From SZUA-370 sp034003955 (GTDB lineage Bacteria; Spirochaetota; Spirochaetia; Treponematales; UBA12059), in the NCBI GenBank assembly GCA_034003955.1, contig JAVEXO010000010.1, positions 1 through 64,000 on the forward strand: a DNA stretch of 64,000 nt, given 5' to 3'. The position numbers and the translations under genes are program-made. Shown one piece after another: positions 35,842 to 45,047 of this stretch. The notes under the pieces were generated by a model that was given only the letters and a program-made list of their open reading frames with translations, searched no databases and was not told the DNA's origin. Each line of letters opens with the position of its first letter. Position 1 is the first letter of the stretch.

Positions 35842-36797
35842 GCAAGGATACGGGCAATGTTGTCCTGGAGCTAAAGGACCTGGAGGTCAGCTTCAAGGTT
35901 AAGGGTGGCGGTACATTCAAGGCTGTCAGAGGCGTCAGTTTCTCTATTTACCAAGGAGAAACCTTCGGTCTGGTAGGTGAGTCTGGTTCAGGGAAGACAA
36001 GCATTGGCCGCGCAATCGTAAGGATAAACGATGCAAGCGCCGGTTCCATCCTCTATAAGGGCAGGAAGATCAATGGCAACATACCCAAGGAACTTGATCT
36101 GGAAGTTGTCCGCAAGATACAGATGATATTCCAGGACCCCATGGCCAGTCTCAACGAACGGGCCAAGGTAGACTATATTGTATCAGAGGGCCTGTACAAC
36201 ATAGGTGTCAAGCGTAGCGAAGCGGATCGTATGGATCTTGTAGCCAAGGCTCTCCTGGAAGTTGGCCTCCTCCCTGAGTTCGCATCCCGCTTTCCCCACG
36301 AATTCTCGGGTGGGCAGCGTCAGCGCATAGGCATAGCAAGGGCGCTGATCATGGAGCCAGACCTGGTGGTGGCCGACGAACCCATATCGGCCCTCGATGT
36401 GTCGATCCGCGCTCAGGTGCTCAATCTCCTGTCGTCAATACAGAAGGCCAGGGGGCTTACCTATCTGTTCATAGCCCATGATCTTTCTGTTGTTCGATTT
36501 ATAACAGACAGGATAGCCGTCATCCACAAGGGCAGGATAGTTGAATTAGCCGAGACTGAAGAGCTCTTCAAGAATCCCTTGCATCCCTATACCAAGGCCC
36601 TCATCTCGGCAATTCCTCAACCCGACCCCATAGAGGAACGTAAGAAGGTGGTAATCGTCTATCATCCGGAGGATCACGACTATGCCACTGAGGGGCCAAG
36701 CTGGCAAGAGGTGGGCCCCGGCCATTTCGTGTTGGCAAATGGCAAGGAGGCAGATGCCTACCGTGCCCAGATAGCTTCTTCTAAGAGAGGCGAATGA
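35838..36797 (+). CDS. oppF: oligopeptide ABC transporter ATPase OppF
   Basis: The 319-residue ATPase has Walker A GESGSGKT, signature SGGQRQRIGIARAL and Walker B LVVADEPISALDVS, and the typical HPYTKALISAIPQPDP of OppF. It partners OppD. Its 3' end overlaps the convergent C26 gene by 17 bases, so this messenger may not continue into the following genes. Confidence 0.95.
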   Translation: MSKDTGNVVLELKDLEVSFKVKGGGTFKAVRGVSFSIYQGETFGLVGESGSGKTSIGRAIVRINDASAGSILYKGRKINGNIPKELDLEVVRKIQMIFQDPMASLNERAKVDYIVSEGLYNIGVKRSEADRMDLVAKALLEVGLLPEFASRFPHEFSGGQRQRIGIARALIMEPDLVVADEPISALDVSIRAQVLNLLSSIQKARGLTYLFIAHDLSVVRFITDRIAVIHKGRIVELAETEELFKNPLHPYTKALISAIPQPDPIEERKKVVIVYHPEDHDYATEGPSWQEVGPGHFVLANGKEADAYRAQIASSKRGE

Positions 36798-37551
36798 CGC
36801 GATAGTCGCCGGCAGCCTTTACCAAAGCCCGGAACAAACCAAGGAATGCGGGAAAGCGCCGGGTCATGCCTTCAGGATGGAACTGTACGGCGACTATGAA
36901 TCTATCGGGATCGTCTGATTCAACTGCTTCTATGATGCCGTCGGGTGAGCGAGCTGAAACGAGCAAGCCAGAGGCTATCTTCTTGATGGCCTGGTGGTGG
37001 AAGCTGTTGACGAGGGGGCGAGCCAGGGTGAACATGGGTTCTAGCCTGGTGCCTGGGATTATGTCTATATGATGGGCGGGTTCGTCCATGGGAACATCGA
37101 AGGAGTGACCACTGGCTGAAGGAATCTCGCTGGCTATATCCTGGTGGAGGGTGCCCCCCATGGCGACGTTTATGACTTGGCAACCGCGGCATATACCCAG
37201 TACGGGCATGTCTTTCTCCATTGCGGCGGAGAATAGAGCCAATTCCCAACGGTCCCTATCCGAGTCCATCCTGGACATGGCGCGGGAGGGCTGCTCGCCG
37301 TACATGGTGGCAGAAACGTCCCCGCCTCCCGACAGTATGAGGGCGTCTAAACCTTGTATGTAGGTCCGGGCATTGTCGTCTATCGATGTCGTATCGGCGC
37401 TGTTAAACCCGGACAGGGCGCTTGCTCCCGGTAGCGTCAGTGCAAGGCCACCCGCGGCCGAGACTGAATAGGTATAGTTGATGTTGAGTGTTTGATAGGT
37501 TGATCGAGGTTTGTGTTCGTCGTATGAGGTAATGCCTATTATGGGTAGCAC
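36781..37551 (-). CDS. class I glutamine amidotransferase-like peptidase C26 (gamma-glutamyl hydrolase)
   Basis: The 256-residue product carries the nucleophile in MPVLGICRGCQVINVAMGG, the His in VAVQFHPEG, and DALILSGGGDVSATMYGE. This matches PuuD-like gamma-glutamyl-GABA hydrolases that cleave gamma-glutamyl amide bonds. The start is GTG 37551, with AAAGGAG six bases upstream; the open frame reaches TTG 37614 without a ribosome site. It lies between oppF (convergent) and alr (divergent). In this context gamma-D-Glu bonds of wall peptides are possible substrates (inference). Confidence 0.87.
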   Translation of the reverse strand: MLPIIGITSYDEHKPRSTYQTLNINYTYSVSAAGGLALTLPGASALSGFNSADTTSIDDNARTYIQGLDALILSGGGDVSATMYGEQPSRAMSRMDSDRDRWELALFSAAMEKDMPVLGICRGCQVINVAMGGTLHQDIASEIPSASGHSFDVPMDEPAHHIDIIPGTRLEPMFTLARPLVNSFHHQAIKKIASGLLVSARSPDGIIEAVESDDPDRFIVAVQFHPEGMTRRFPAFLGLFRALVKAAGDYRVIRLS

Positions 37552-37613
37552 GGGCCGCTCCTTTGAGGCCCTTCTTTGAGCCCTGGAGGCATTGTATACA
37601 GAGAGGCTTTTCA

Positions 37614-38840
37614 ATGATAGATAGACACGCTATGTTGAGGCATACCCGTTATGACATTGACCTTGACGCCATTGCTCATAATTTCAGGCAGGTCAAGGCC
37701 TGTATCCATGCTCCTTCAGGGCCATCCCCAAAGACGGCCGTCGTACTCAAGGCAGATGCATACGGTCTTGGAGCCCTCCCCGTGGCGAGGGTGCTCATCA
37801 GAGAAGGCGCTGACATGCTGGCCGTCGCCTGTCTCCCCGAGGCTATCCAGCTCAGGCAGGCCTACGACGGAGTTCCCATCCTCATCATGGGGCATACCCC
37901 GAGCGAGTACTTTGCCGAGGCTGTCAGCAAGCGCATTACCTGTACCATTTTTGATTATGAGCAGGCAGTCTCCTTGGCGGCAGCGGCTAAGGCTCAGGGT
38001 ACCGTGGTCAAGGCCCATGTCAAAGTCGATACCGGGATGAACCGCTTAGGCCTCAAGCCTGGTTCTTTCGGTGCTGACTCAGGTTTTAATTCTGCCGCAA
38101 GTCTCCTGGCCCGTATGGCAGAACTGCCTGGTTTGGATCTTGAGGGCGCCTTTACTCATCTGGCCCTCAACAACAGGGCCTCAGATGCGGCTCAGTTCGA
38201 CATGTTCATGACCTTGATGGAAGAGGCAGCCAAATGTGGTGTCCATTTTAATATGCGCCACGTCTGCGACTCCATAGGGCTGATGCGCTATCCAGAGTAC
38301 AGGCTTGACCTGGTACGTCCAGGAGCCGTCATGTACGGCGTCGTGCCCATGAACACTCCCTTGAGTCAATCTATTGATATTCGAACCCCCTTCCGTTTCT
38401 CTACGCGCATCTCACGCCTGAGGTCATTGTCTGCCGGAGAAGGTGTGGGTTACGACTACACGTGGAAGGCGTCTGTTGACGGTGCATTGGTGGCTACTCT
38501 GCCGGTGGGCTATGCCGACGGTTACAAGCGCTGCCTGTCTAATGTAGCCAGCGTCATCGTACGGGGGCAGAGGGCTCCTGTCGTGGGGCTCATCTGCATG
38601 GATCAGTGTAATGTAGACGTGAGCGCTATCAGCGGTGTTTCCGAGGGCGACGAGGTCCTGCTCCTCGGTGGCTGGGCCAAGGACAATCCAGAGGAGGGCA
38701 TCCCGGTGCTTGAAATGGCAACATGGGAGTCAACCAATCGTAACGATGTGATTTGCGCTATAGGTAGACGGGTACCCAGAGTCTATAGTGAGGGTGGTAG
38801 GATAGTCTCCGTATCAGAGTATGTCCTTGGAGGTATGTAA
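37614..38840 (+). CDS. alr: alanine racemase
   Basis: The 408-residue PLP enzyme interconverts L- and D-alanine. Lys46 in VVLKADAYGLG carries PLP; VKVDTGMNRLG and the catalytic tyrosine region GVGYDYTWKA are present, followed by MDQCNVDVS. The start is ATG 37614, seven bases after GAGAGG; ATG 37632 is an alternative. Its stop overlaps the next ATG (TAATG), so alr opens a six-gene run that ends at 44144. It may serve D-Ala supply or D-Ala degradation. Confidence 0.93.
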   Translation: MIDRHAMLRHTRYDIDLDAIAHNFRQVKACIHAPSGPSPKTAVVLKADAYGLGALPVARVLIREGADMLAVACLPEAIQLRQAYDGVPILIMGHTPSEYFAEAVSKRITCTIFDYEQAVSLAAAAKAQGTVVKAHVKVDTGMNRLGLKPGSFGADSGFNSAASLLARMAELPGLDLEGAFTHLALNNRASDAAQFDMFMTLMEEAAKCGVHFNMRHVCDSIGLMRYPEYRLDLVRPGAVMYGVVPMNTPLSQSIDIRTPFRFSTRISRLRSLSAGEGVGYDYTWKASVDGALVATLPVGYADGYKRCLSNVASVIVRGQRAPVVGLICMDQCNVDVSAISGVSEGDEVLLLGGWAKDNPEEGIPVLEMATWESTNRNDVICAIGRRVPRVYSEGGRIVSVSEYVLGGM

Positions 38841-40033
38841 TGGAAACGGCTCCTAAAATTCGCATCGACGCCTGGGATATACGTCCCTGGCTCGTGAAGA
38901 CTCGGCGAACCCTGCACCGCAAGCCAGAATTAGGCAATAAGGAGTTTCAAACGGCCGACTTCATCGAGTCCCTTCTTGGGGAGATGGATGTGGAGTATGT
39001 GAGGACAGGTACAGCCATAGTCGGTCTCATACGAGGATCGAAGCCGGGCAAGACCGTCGCCCTTCGCGCCGACATAGATGCCCTGCCCATACAGGAAGAA
39101 ACAGGAGCCGAATACGCCTCCATCCATGACGGTGTCATGCATGCTTGCGGGCATGATGCGCATACGACAATTCTCCTTGGCGCGGCGCGCTGGTTTACCG
39201 AGCGTCGAGATGATATGACTGGTAACGTCAAACTGCTGTTCCAGCCAGCCGAGGAATCTGATGGCGGGGCCGAGATAATGATACAGAACGGCTGCCTGGA
39301 GAATCCCTCTGTTGACTATGTTCTTGGCCTGCACGTCATGCCATATCTTCCTGTCGGGCGGATAGAGACAAAGAAAGGCGCATTGAACGGTTCCAGTACT
39401 GGGCTCACCTTTACCGTGCATGGCACGAGCTGTCATGCCGCCTATCCTGAACGCGGCGTAGACGCCATCATGATGGCCGCCCACGTCGTCGCCGCCTTGC
39501 ATACACTCGTGTCACGCTATGTGTCTCCTTTGGAGACGGCGGTGCTTACCATTGGCACCATACATGGCGGTACTGTCTCAAATATCGTGGCCGACGAGGT
39601 GACAATGAAAGCTACCCTGCGTACTACCAGCGAGTTGACGCGAGACATGCTCATAGTCAGGGCAAAGTCGGTGGTGGAAAACATCACGGCTGCCTTCGGG
39701 GGCTCAGGAGAGGTAGCCGTGCGCTATGGCTACGCGGCTCTCATAAACGATTCCGGTATTGTCGATTGTATCGCCGAGACGGCACTCGATGTACTAGGGC
39801 CAGAATCACTGGTATGGAAGGAAGCTCCCAGCATGGGCGTCGAGGACTTCTCCTTCTTCTGCAAGGAGCGTCCCGGTGCCTTCTACCATCTTGGCTGCGG
39901 CAACGAAGACAAGGGTGTGCTTGCACCCATACACTCTTCTACCTTTGATATAGACGAGGATTGCCTGCCCCTTGGCGTGGCCATGCAGGTAGCCTGTACC
40001 CAGAAGCTTCTTGCCCTCCCACCTAATGCTTAA
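38840..40033 (+). CDS. M20-family metallo-amidohydrolase/peptidase
   Basis: The 397-residue product is of the M20D/IAA-amino-acid hydrolase branch. It has RRTLHRKPELGNKEFQTADF (family opening), VALRADIDALPIQEETG, the metal ligands HACGHDAHTT and FQPAEESDGG, LGLHVMPYLPVG, and the dimerisation-lid segment. PSMGVEDFSFF completes the metal site. It removes N-acyl groups or cleaves short peptides in the cytoplasm. It overlaps alr by one base. Confidence 0.9.
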   Translation: METAPKIRIDAWDIRPWLVKTRRTLHRKPELGNKEFQTADFIESLLGEMDVEYVRTGTAIVGLIRGSKPGKTVALRADIDALPIQEETGAEYASIHDGVMHACGHDAHTTILLGAARWFTERRDDMTGNVKLLFQPAEESDGGAEIMIQNGCLENPSVDYVLGLHVMPYLPVGRIETKKGALNGSSTGLTFTVHGTSCHAAYPERGVDAIMMAAHVVAALHTLVSRYVSPLETAVLTIGTIHGGTVSNIVADEVTMKATLRTTSELTRDMLIVRAKSVVENITAAFGGSGEVAVRYGYAALINDSGIVDCIAETALDVLGPESLVWKEAPSMGVEDFSFFCKERPGAFYHLGCGNEDKGVLAPIHSSTFDIDEDCLPLGVAMQVACTQKLLALPPNA

Positions 40034-40055
40034 TGATAACACAAGGAGAACGTTG

Positions 40056-40856
40056 ATGAATAAACTGTATGTAAGCGCCGACATAGAAGGTGTCTGCGGC
40101 ATAGCGGATTGGACAGAAACAGAGATTGGCGAGGCGCAGGGAGCCTATTTCAGAAAAGAGATGACCAAGGAAGTGGTCTCAGCCTGTGAGGCCGCCGTCA
40201 AGCATGGCGTTTCAGACATACTCGTCAAGGATGCCCATGGTTCGGGCAGGTCGATAGACCCCTCGGCATTGCCGAGGGAAGCCAGGATACTGCGTTCATG
40301 GACCAAGGACCCCTTGGTCATGATGGCAGGGCTCGATGCCAGTTTTGGTGGCGTTTTCTTCATAGGCTACCATTCTGCGGCGGGCACCGACGGCAACCCT
40401 CTGGCTCATACCATGAATGGTGACAACGTGGCCGTCATGATAAATGGTGTACTAGCCTCCGAGTTTATGATCAACTCCTATATAGCAGGCCACATCGGTG
40501 TACCAGTCATGATGCTCACGGGAGACGCCGCTCTTTGTGCCACGGCTGCGAGCATCAATCCCAACATACGTACCGTCGCCGTCTCTGAAGGACATGGCAA
40601 CGCCTCTATATCGATACACCCTGCGCTTGCGCAAGAGCGCATAGCGGCCGCTGCCAGGGATGCCTTGTCCGCCGACCCCAAGAGCATGCTCGTGCAGATG
40701 CCTGGCTCGTTTAAGGTATCCATATACTTTAAAAAGCACTTCCTTGCCAACAGAGGCTCCTATTATCCTGGTGCTACGAGGCTCAGTGCACATGAGGTTG
40801 GTTTTAAATCAAAGAATTGGGCCGACGTCCTGGCCTTCCTCTTCTTCGTGCTATGA
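40056..40856 (+). CDS. dppA: M55-family D-aminopeptidase
   Basis: The 266-residue product has the DppA opening LYVSADIEGVCGI (metal-binding Asp/Glu), LVKDAHGSGRSI, GVFFIGYHSAAGT, MNGDNVAVMINGVLASE and VAVSEGHGNASIS. DppA is a zinc D-aminopeptidase that releases N-terminal D-amino acids such as D-Ala from peptides. The start ATG 40056 follows AAGGAG. It overlaps the S66 gene by four bases. Confidence 0.92.
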   Translation: MNKLYVSADIEGVCGIADWTETEIGEAQGAYFRKEMTKEVVSACEAAVKHGVSDILVKDAHGSGRSIDPSALPREARILRSWTKDPLVMMAGLDASFGGVFFIGYHSAAGTDGNPLAHTMNGDNVAVMINGVLASEFMINSYIAGHIGVPVMMLTGDAALCATAASINPNIRTVAVSEGHGNASISIHPALAQERIAAAARDALSADPKSMLVQMPGSFKVSIYFKKHFLANRGSYYPGATRLSAHEVGFKSKNWADVLAFLFFVL

Positions 40857-41788
40857 GCCGTATACTTCCCAAGGCCCTCAAGCGAGGTGACACGATAGGC
40901 ATCATAGCCCCTTCTGGATCTCTGAAGGACCCATCTTCGGTGATGGTGGGCGCCTCTGCAATAGAGGCTATGGGGTTCAAGATAGCCGTAGGAGATAGCT
41001 GCCGATCCGCGTACGGGTATCTGGCCGCATCAGACGAACTGCGAGCTGCAGACCTCAACACATTCTTCGCCGATTCTAGCATAGACGGTATAGTCTGCCT
41101 GAAAGGCGGTTACGGAACGCCACGCATCCTGGACAAGATCGATTACGACATAGTCGCGTCAAATCCCAAGGTGTTTGCCGGCTACAGCGATATAACAGGC
41201 CTCCACCTGGCCTTTAGGCGACTAGCCGCCTATCCTACCTTTCATACGCCCATGGCCATAAGCATGGAAGGTGGCTTCGATGATTTCTCCGCCGCATCCT
41301 GGATGAAGACGCTGACATCGACGACGCCCTTAGGCATGCTTGTGCCTCCGCCCGGCTGCAGCACGGAAGCCCTCGTCCGGGGCAAGGCGCGCGGGCCGCT
41401 CATAGGTGGCAATCTGTCCCTCGTAGCAGGGCTGGTTGGCACCCCCTACGCATTCGTGCCTGACGGCGCCATCCTCTTCCTCGAGGATATAGCCGAGGAA
41501 CCATATCGAATTGACCGCATGCTGACGCAACTCAGGCTGGCTGGCGTATTTGAGCGCTGCGCCGGTATAGTCTTAGGCCATTGGACTCGATGCGATGCCA
41601 AGGAACCCGGGCGTTCGTTAAGCCTTGAACAGGTGTTCTCAGATATCATAGCGCCAGCCGGCAAGCCGACAATGACAGGGTTCTCCGCCGGTCACTCGAC
41701 GCCTACCCACAGCCTGCCTTTTGGTGTTGAGGCTGTGCTTGACGCCGATGCAGGGACACTAGAAATAGTGGAGCCGGCATTGTGTTAG
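40853..41788 (+). CDS. ldcA: LD-carboxypeptidase (S66 family)
   Basis: The 311-residue serine peptidase hydrolyses the L,D bond between DAP and D-Ala in murein tetrapeptides during cell-wall recycling. The nucleophile is in VFAGYSDITGLHL; LFLEDIAEEPYRIDRML supplies the Glu and SAGHSTPTHSLPFG the His of the S66 triad. It has no signal peptide and so is cytoplasmic, as LdcA is. Its messenger continues from dppA by a four-base overlap. Confidence 0.93.
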   Translation: MSRILPKALKRGDTIGIIAPSGSLKDPSSVMVGASAIEAMGFKIAVGDSCRSAYGYLAASDELRAADLNTFFADSSIDGIVCLKGGYGTPRILDKIDYDIVASNPKVFAGYSDITGLHLAFRRLAAYPTFHTPMAISMEGGFDDFSAASWMKTLTSTTPLGMLVPPPGCSTEALVRGKARGPLIGGNLSLVAGLVGTPYAFVPDGAILFLEDIAEEPYRIDRMLTQLRLAGVFERCAGIVLGHWTRCDAKEPGRSLSLEQVFSDIIAPAGKPTMTGFSAGHSTPTHSLPFGVEAVLDADAGTLEIVEPALC

Positions 41789-41847
41789 TAGCGATACCCT
41801 CGATGAAGGTCATGCCTCTCTATGGCACTATAGATACTGGCGTGGTA

Positions 41848-41859
41848 TTGTTTAAACAA
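41848..41859. promoter_or_regulatory. palindrome upstream of lysA
   Basis: TTGTTTAAACAA is a perfect 12-base palindrome, 26 bases before the lysA ATG. It could be an operator; no promoter is clear in the 96-base gap. Confidence 0.35.
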
Positions 41860-41884
41860 AGAGAAGCTTAAGAGGTATCAGACA

Positions 41885-43147
41885 ATGGCACATCTACAGT
41901 TCGATGGTTGCGACGCTGTAACGCTCGCCAGGGATTATGGCACGCCCTTGTATGTCGTTTCAGAGAGGATTATACGAGAGCGGCTTCACGAGATACGCAA
42001 GGATTTCCTTGAGCGCTATCCCAATACTGAGGCCCTCTATGCCAGCAAGGCTTTGCAGACCATAGACATCTGCCGCATCGTGGCATCTGAAGGCATAGGC
42101 CTGGACGTGGTGTCCGGTGGCGAACTCTATGCAGCAAGCAAGGCAGGCTTTCCCATGGACCGTATCTGGTTCCACGGCAACTCCAAGACAGAATCAGAGA
42201 TTCGTATGGCCGTTGAATACGGGGTGGGCAGGATGGTCGTAGACAACCTGCATGAACTGGCCGTCTTAGACGAGGCTGCACGCACCTTGAATCGCCGTGT
42301 AAAAATTTTATTCAGGATAACGCCGGGAGTAGACAGCCATACGCATGATTATGTGTCCACAGGAAAACTAGACTCCAAATTTGGCATACCCCTCGACCAA
42401 CGTGTGCGTGACCACTATATAGGTGCCGCGCTCAAGCTAGAGGGTGTTGAACTGATGGGCTTCCATTTCCATGTTGGCTCCCAGCTCCTGTCTAACGAGT
42501 CTCATCTCAAGGCGGCTACCATAGTAACCAAGCTGATGAGCGAGGTTCGCGATGCCTACGGCTTTGAGACGAAGGAGCTTAACCTGGGTGGTGGGTATGG
42601 CGTGCACTATAGCGGAGACGAGCAGACAAAGCCTCTTTCGTACTTCGTAGATGCATTGATGGCCAACGTTGGTTCTGCCTGTGCCGCCGCAAGGTTGCCG
42701 TTTCCTCGCATCATCATAGAACCGGGTCGATGGATAGTCGGCACTGCAGGAATCACCCTCTATACTATAGGCTCAAAAAAGGTAATCCCCGACGTACGCA
42801 CCTACGTTGGCGTTGACGGAGGATTGCCCGACAATCCACGGCCCGCCCTGTATGGTGCCGTCTACGAGGCGACTATAGCCGATCGTGATGACTCCAAGCG
42901 TGATGAGCTCGTAACCGTGGCCGGCAAGTGCTGCGAGACAGGCGACATACTGATACGCGACATAGCACTGCAGTCACCCGAGCCCGGCGACACCTTGGCC
43001 GTGTTCACGACAGGAGCCTATAACCATTCAATGGCCAGCAACTACAACCGCCTGCCCCGGCCCGCGATGGTGCTGACCAATGCCGGCGAACACCGCTTGT
43101 CGGTACGCCGTGAGACATTTGAAGATCTCGTCGCAAGGGAGCTCTAG
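41885..43147 (+). CDS. lysA: diaminopimelate decarboxylase-like PLP enzyme
   Basis: The 420-residue fold-type III enzyme converts meso-DAP to L-lysine. PLP-Lys is Lys55 in ALYASKALQTIDI; further LysA marks are LDVVSGGELY, FHFHVGSQ, LNLGGGYGVHY, IIEPGRWIVG, GKCCETGDIL and MASNYNRLPRPA. No other lysine-pathway gene is near; instead it sits among peptide-degrading enzymes, which hints at use of imported DAP. A related D-amino-acid decarboxylase cannot be excluded. Confidence 0.9.
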   Translation: MAHLQFDGCDAVTLARDYGTPLYVVSERIIRERLHEIRKDFLERYPNTEALYASKALQTIDICRIVASEGIGLDVVSGGELYAASKAGFPMDRIWFHGNSKTESEIRMAVEYGVGRMVVDNLHELAVLDEAARTLNRRVKILFRITPGVDSHTHDYVSTGKLDSKFGIPLDQRVRDHYIGAALKLEGVELMGFHFHVGSQLLSNESHLKAATIVTKLMSEVRDAYGFETKELNLGGGYGVHYSGDEQTKPLSYFVDALMANVGSACAAARLPFPRIIIEPGRWIVGTAGITLYTIGSKKVIPDVRTYVGVDGGLPDNPRPALYGAVYEATIADRDDSKRDELVTVAGKCCETGDILIRDIALQSPEPGDTLAVFTTGAYNHSMASNYNRLPRPAMVLTNAGEHRLSVRRETFEDLVAREL

Positions 43148-43148
43148 C

Positions 43149-44144
43149 ATGGATGCCAAGGCGCTGCACGATAGCCTGCTTGTCATAGACGGCCATTGCG
43201 ACACGGCCATCCCTGCCGCAGGATTCAACTTCAAAAACGAGCCCATCCCTCCCCTGGACCTGTGTGTCCGCAATACAGAGTGGCAGATAGATTTCCCTCG
43301 GCTCAAGGAAGGCGGCGTAGGAGCACAGTTCTTTGCCCTGTTTACCGACACCGCGTTTATAGACAATGCTACAGAGCATACACTGAGACTCTTGTCTGCC
43401 GTAGAATCGGCCATAAGCCGCTCGGGAGGGCAAGCCCGGCTGGCTCTCTCTGCCCGCGATATACGCGAAGCCAAGACCGCAGGAAAGCTTGCCGTCGTCC
43501 TTACCATAGAAGGCGGAGAGGCTATAGGGGATAGCTTCCAAACACTCCAGGACTTCTATGCACGTGGAGTGCGGCTCATGACCCTGACATGGAACAGGAT
43601 AAACGCCATAGGCCGTGGCGCCGAGCACCCCGGCCCCGATGGGCTGACACCGTTTGGCCTCGAGATTATAGCCGAGATGGAGCGCCTCGGTATGATAGTC
43701 GACGCATCACATCTCTGCGACCAGGCACTGGACGAGCTGCTGGCCGTGGCTCATAGGCCACTCGTGGCGTCTCATTCCAATGCCAAGGCGGTATGCGACC
43801 ATAGACGTAATCTAGACGACACCCATCTTAAAGCCATAGCGGCTACCGGCGGCCTCATAGGCGTAACCTTTGCAGGCGTCTTCGTCGATCCTGACCCTGC
43901 CCGCGTCACCGTGGAGCGAGTCGTTGATCACGTTGATCATATCGTGTCGGTAGCAGGCATAGACCATGTTGGTCTTGGCACCGATTTCGACGGCTTTACC
44001 GCGCCCTATGGCCTCGTCATGCCCGATTGCACCGGCCTTGGCGGTCTGAGTGCTGCCCTCCTGGCGCGGGGATACGGCGCCCAGGATGTTGCCAAGATAA
44101 TGGGACAGAACTGGCTACGCGTCATAGAAGACGTCGTAGGCTAG
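43149..44144 (+). CDS. M19-family (membrane-type) dipeptidase
   Basis: The 331-residue zinc dipeptidase has the ligands in VIDGHCDTAIP (HxD), the bridging Glu in TIEGGEAIG, the His in VDASHLCD and LVASHSNAKAVCDHRRN, and GLGTDFDGF. Family members cleave L-D as well as L-L dipeptides. There is no signal peptide, so it is cytoplasmic. AGGGAG precedes the ATG; only one base separates it from lysA. Last gene of the peptide-catabolism run. Confidence 0.93.
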   Translation: MDAKALHDSLLVIDGHCDTAIPAAGFNFKNEPIPPLDLCVRNTEWQIDFPRLKEGGVGAQFFALFTDTAFIDNATEHTLRLLSAVESAISRSGGQARLALSARDIREAKTAGKLAVVLTIEGGEAIGDSFQTLQDFYARGVRLMTLTWNRINAIGRGAEHPGPDGLTPFGLEIIAEMERLGMIVDASHLCDQALDELLAVAHRPLVASHSNAKAVCDHRRNLDDTHLKAIAATGGLIGVTFAGVFVDPDPARVTVERVVDHVDHIVSVAGIDHVGLGTDFDGFTAPYGLVMPDCTGLGGLSAALLARGYGAQDVAKIMGQNWLRVIEDVVG

Positions 44145-44175
44145 CGGGCGGCACCCTGCAAAGCCGGGCTTATTC

Positions 44176-44967
44176 TTACTTTGCTATCAGCCCCGATATC
44201 ATGCCGCCTGTGACCTCTATACACGTTGCGTTTACAGCCTCGTTCCTGGCGACCCAGGTCATCGTGTCGGCTATCTCCTCGGGTTCTATGAGCCGACCAA
44301 GGTGGACACCTGAAACTATCTTGGCGAGGGCTCCCTGATCCATGCCCTTGACCATCGGCGTACCTACGTAGCCGGGAGCTATGGAGACGACGCGAATATC
44401 GGTGATTCCCTTCATCTGGAACTCGCCTACAAGGATCTTGGGCCAGAGCGCCATGGCGGCCTTGGTCGACGAGTAGTTGAGCTGGCCTACGCCGCCTTCC
44501 TTCTGGATAGAAGAAATGGTGAACAGCACACCCTTCCAAGCGTTGTTGACCATGCGGATTGACGCTTCTCTGAGCGTTATGAATGGGCCGACGAGATTGA
44601 CTTCCATGACGGCCCGGAAATCAGCCGTGCTCATAGAGCGCTTTACCTTGCCTGTCTCCTTGTCGGTAGACACGAACATGCCGTCTCGTATGATGCCTGC
44701 GCATGGCGCGACTATATTGATTGCACCGAACTCCGAAACGGCGAAGTCCATGAACGCTGCCGTGGAAGCGTCGTCGGTAACGTTGAGAACCTTGCCCGCT
44801 GCCTTGCCGCCGGTCTTTTTGATGTCGGCTACGACCCTGTCGAGGCCCTCCTGATTCATGTCACCAAGAACGACGCTTGCGCCTTCTTTTGCAAATCTGC
44901 GTGCTACCGTCTCGCCTATGCCACTGGCTCCTCCGGTGACGACAGCGACTAATCCCTTTAATTCCAT
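44176..44967 (-). CDS. short-chain dehydrogenase/reductase
   Basis: The 263-residue classical SDR has AVVTGGASGIGE (NAD(P) site) and the Tyr/Lys pair in NYSSTKAAMALW after SSIQKEGGVG. The usual NAG is replaced by CAG in VAPCAGIIRDGM. The substrate is unknown. The ribosome site is AGGAG. It is convergent with the M19 gene and has its own promoter. Confidence 0.88.
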   Translation of the reverse strand: MELKGLVAVVTGGASGIGETVARRFAKEGASVVLGDMNQEGLDRVVADIKKTGGKAAGKVLNVTDDASTAAFMDFAVSEFGAINIVAPCAGIIRDGMFVSTDKETGKVKRSMSTADFRAVMEVNLVGPFITLREASIRMVNNAWKGVLFTISSIQKEGGVGQLNYSSTKAAMALWPKILVGEFQMKGITDIRVVSIAPGYVGTPMVKGMDQGALAKIVSGVHLGRLIEPEEIADTMTWVARNEAVNATCIEVTGGMISGLIAK

Positions 44968-45000
44968 ATATGACTCCTGTGAATAAATTTGAACGAGTCT

Positions 45001-45029
45001 ATACTATACCTCTGTGCCAGACATGTCAA
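45001..45029 (-). promoter_or_regulatory. promoter of the SDR gene
   Basis: On the minus strand: TTGACA (45029-45024), 17 bases, TAGTAT (45006-45001), about 34 bases before the ATG. Confidence 0.7.
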
Positions 45030-45047
45030 AAGCGATGTCTCAAGACT

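Noticed and set aside
38930..39502. 190-codon frame on the minus strand inside the M20 gene
   Set aside because: Shadow of a gene with clear metal motifs.
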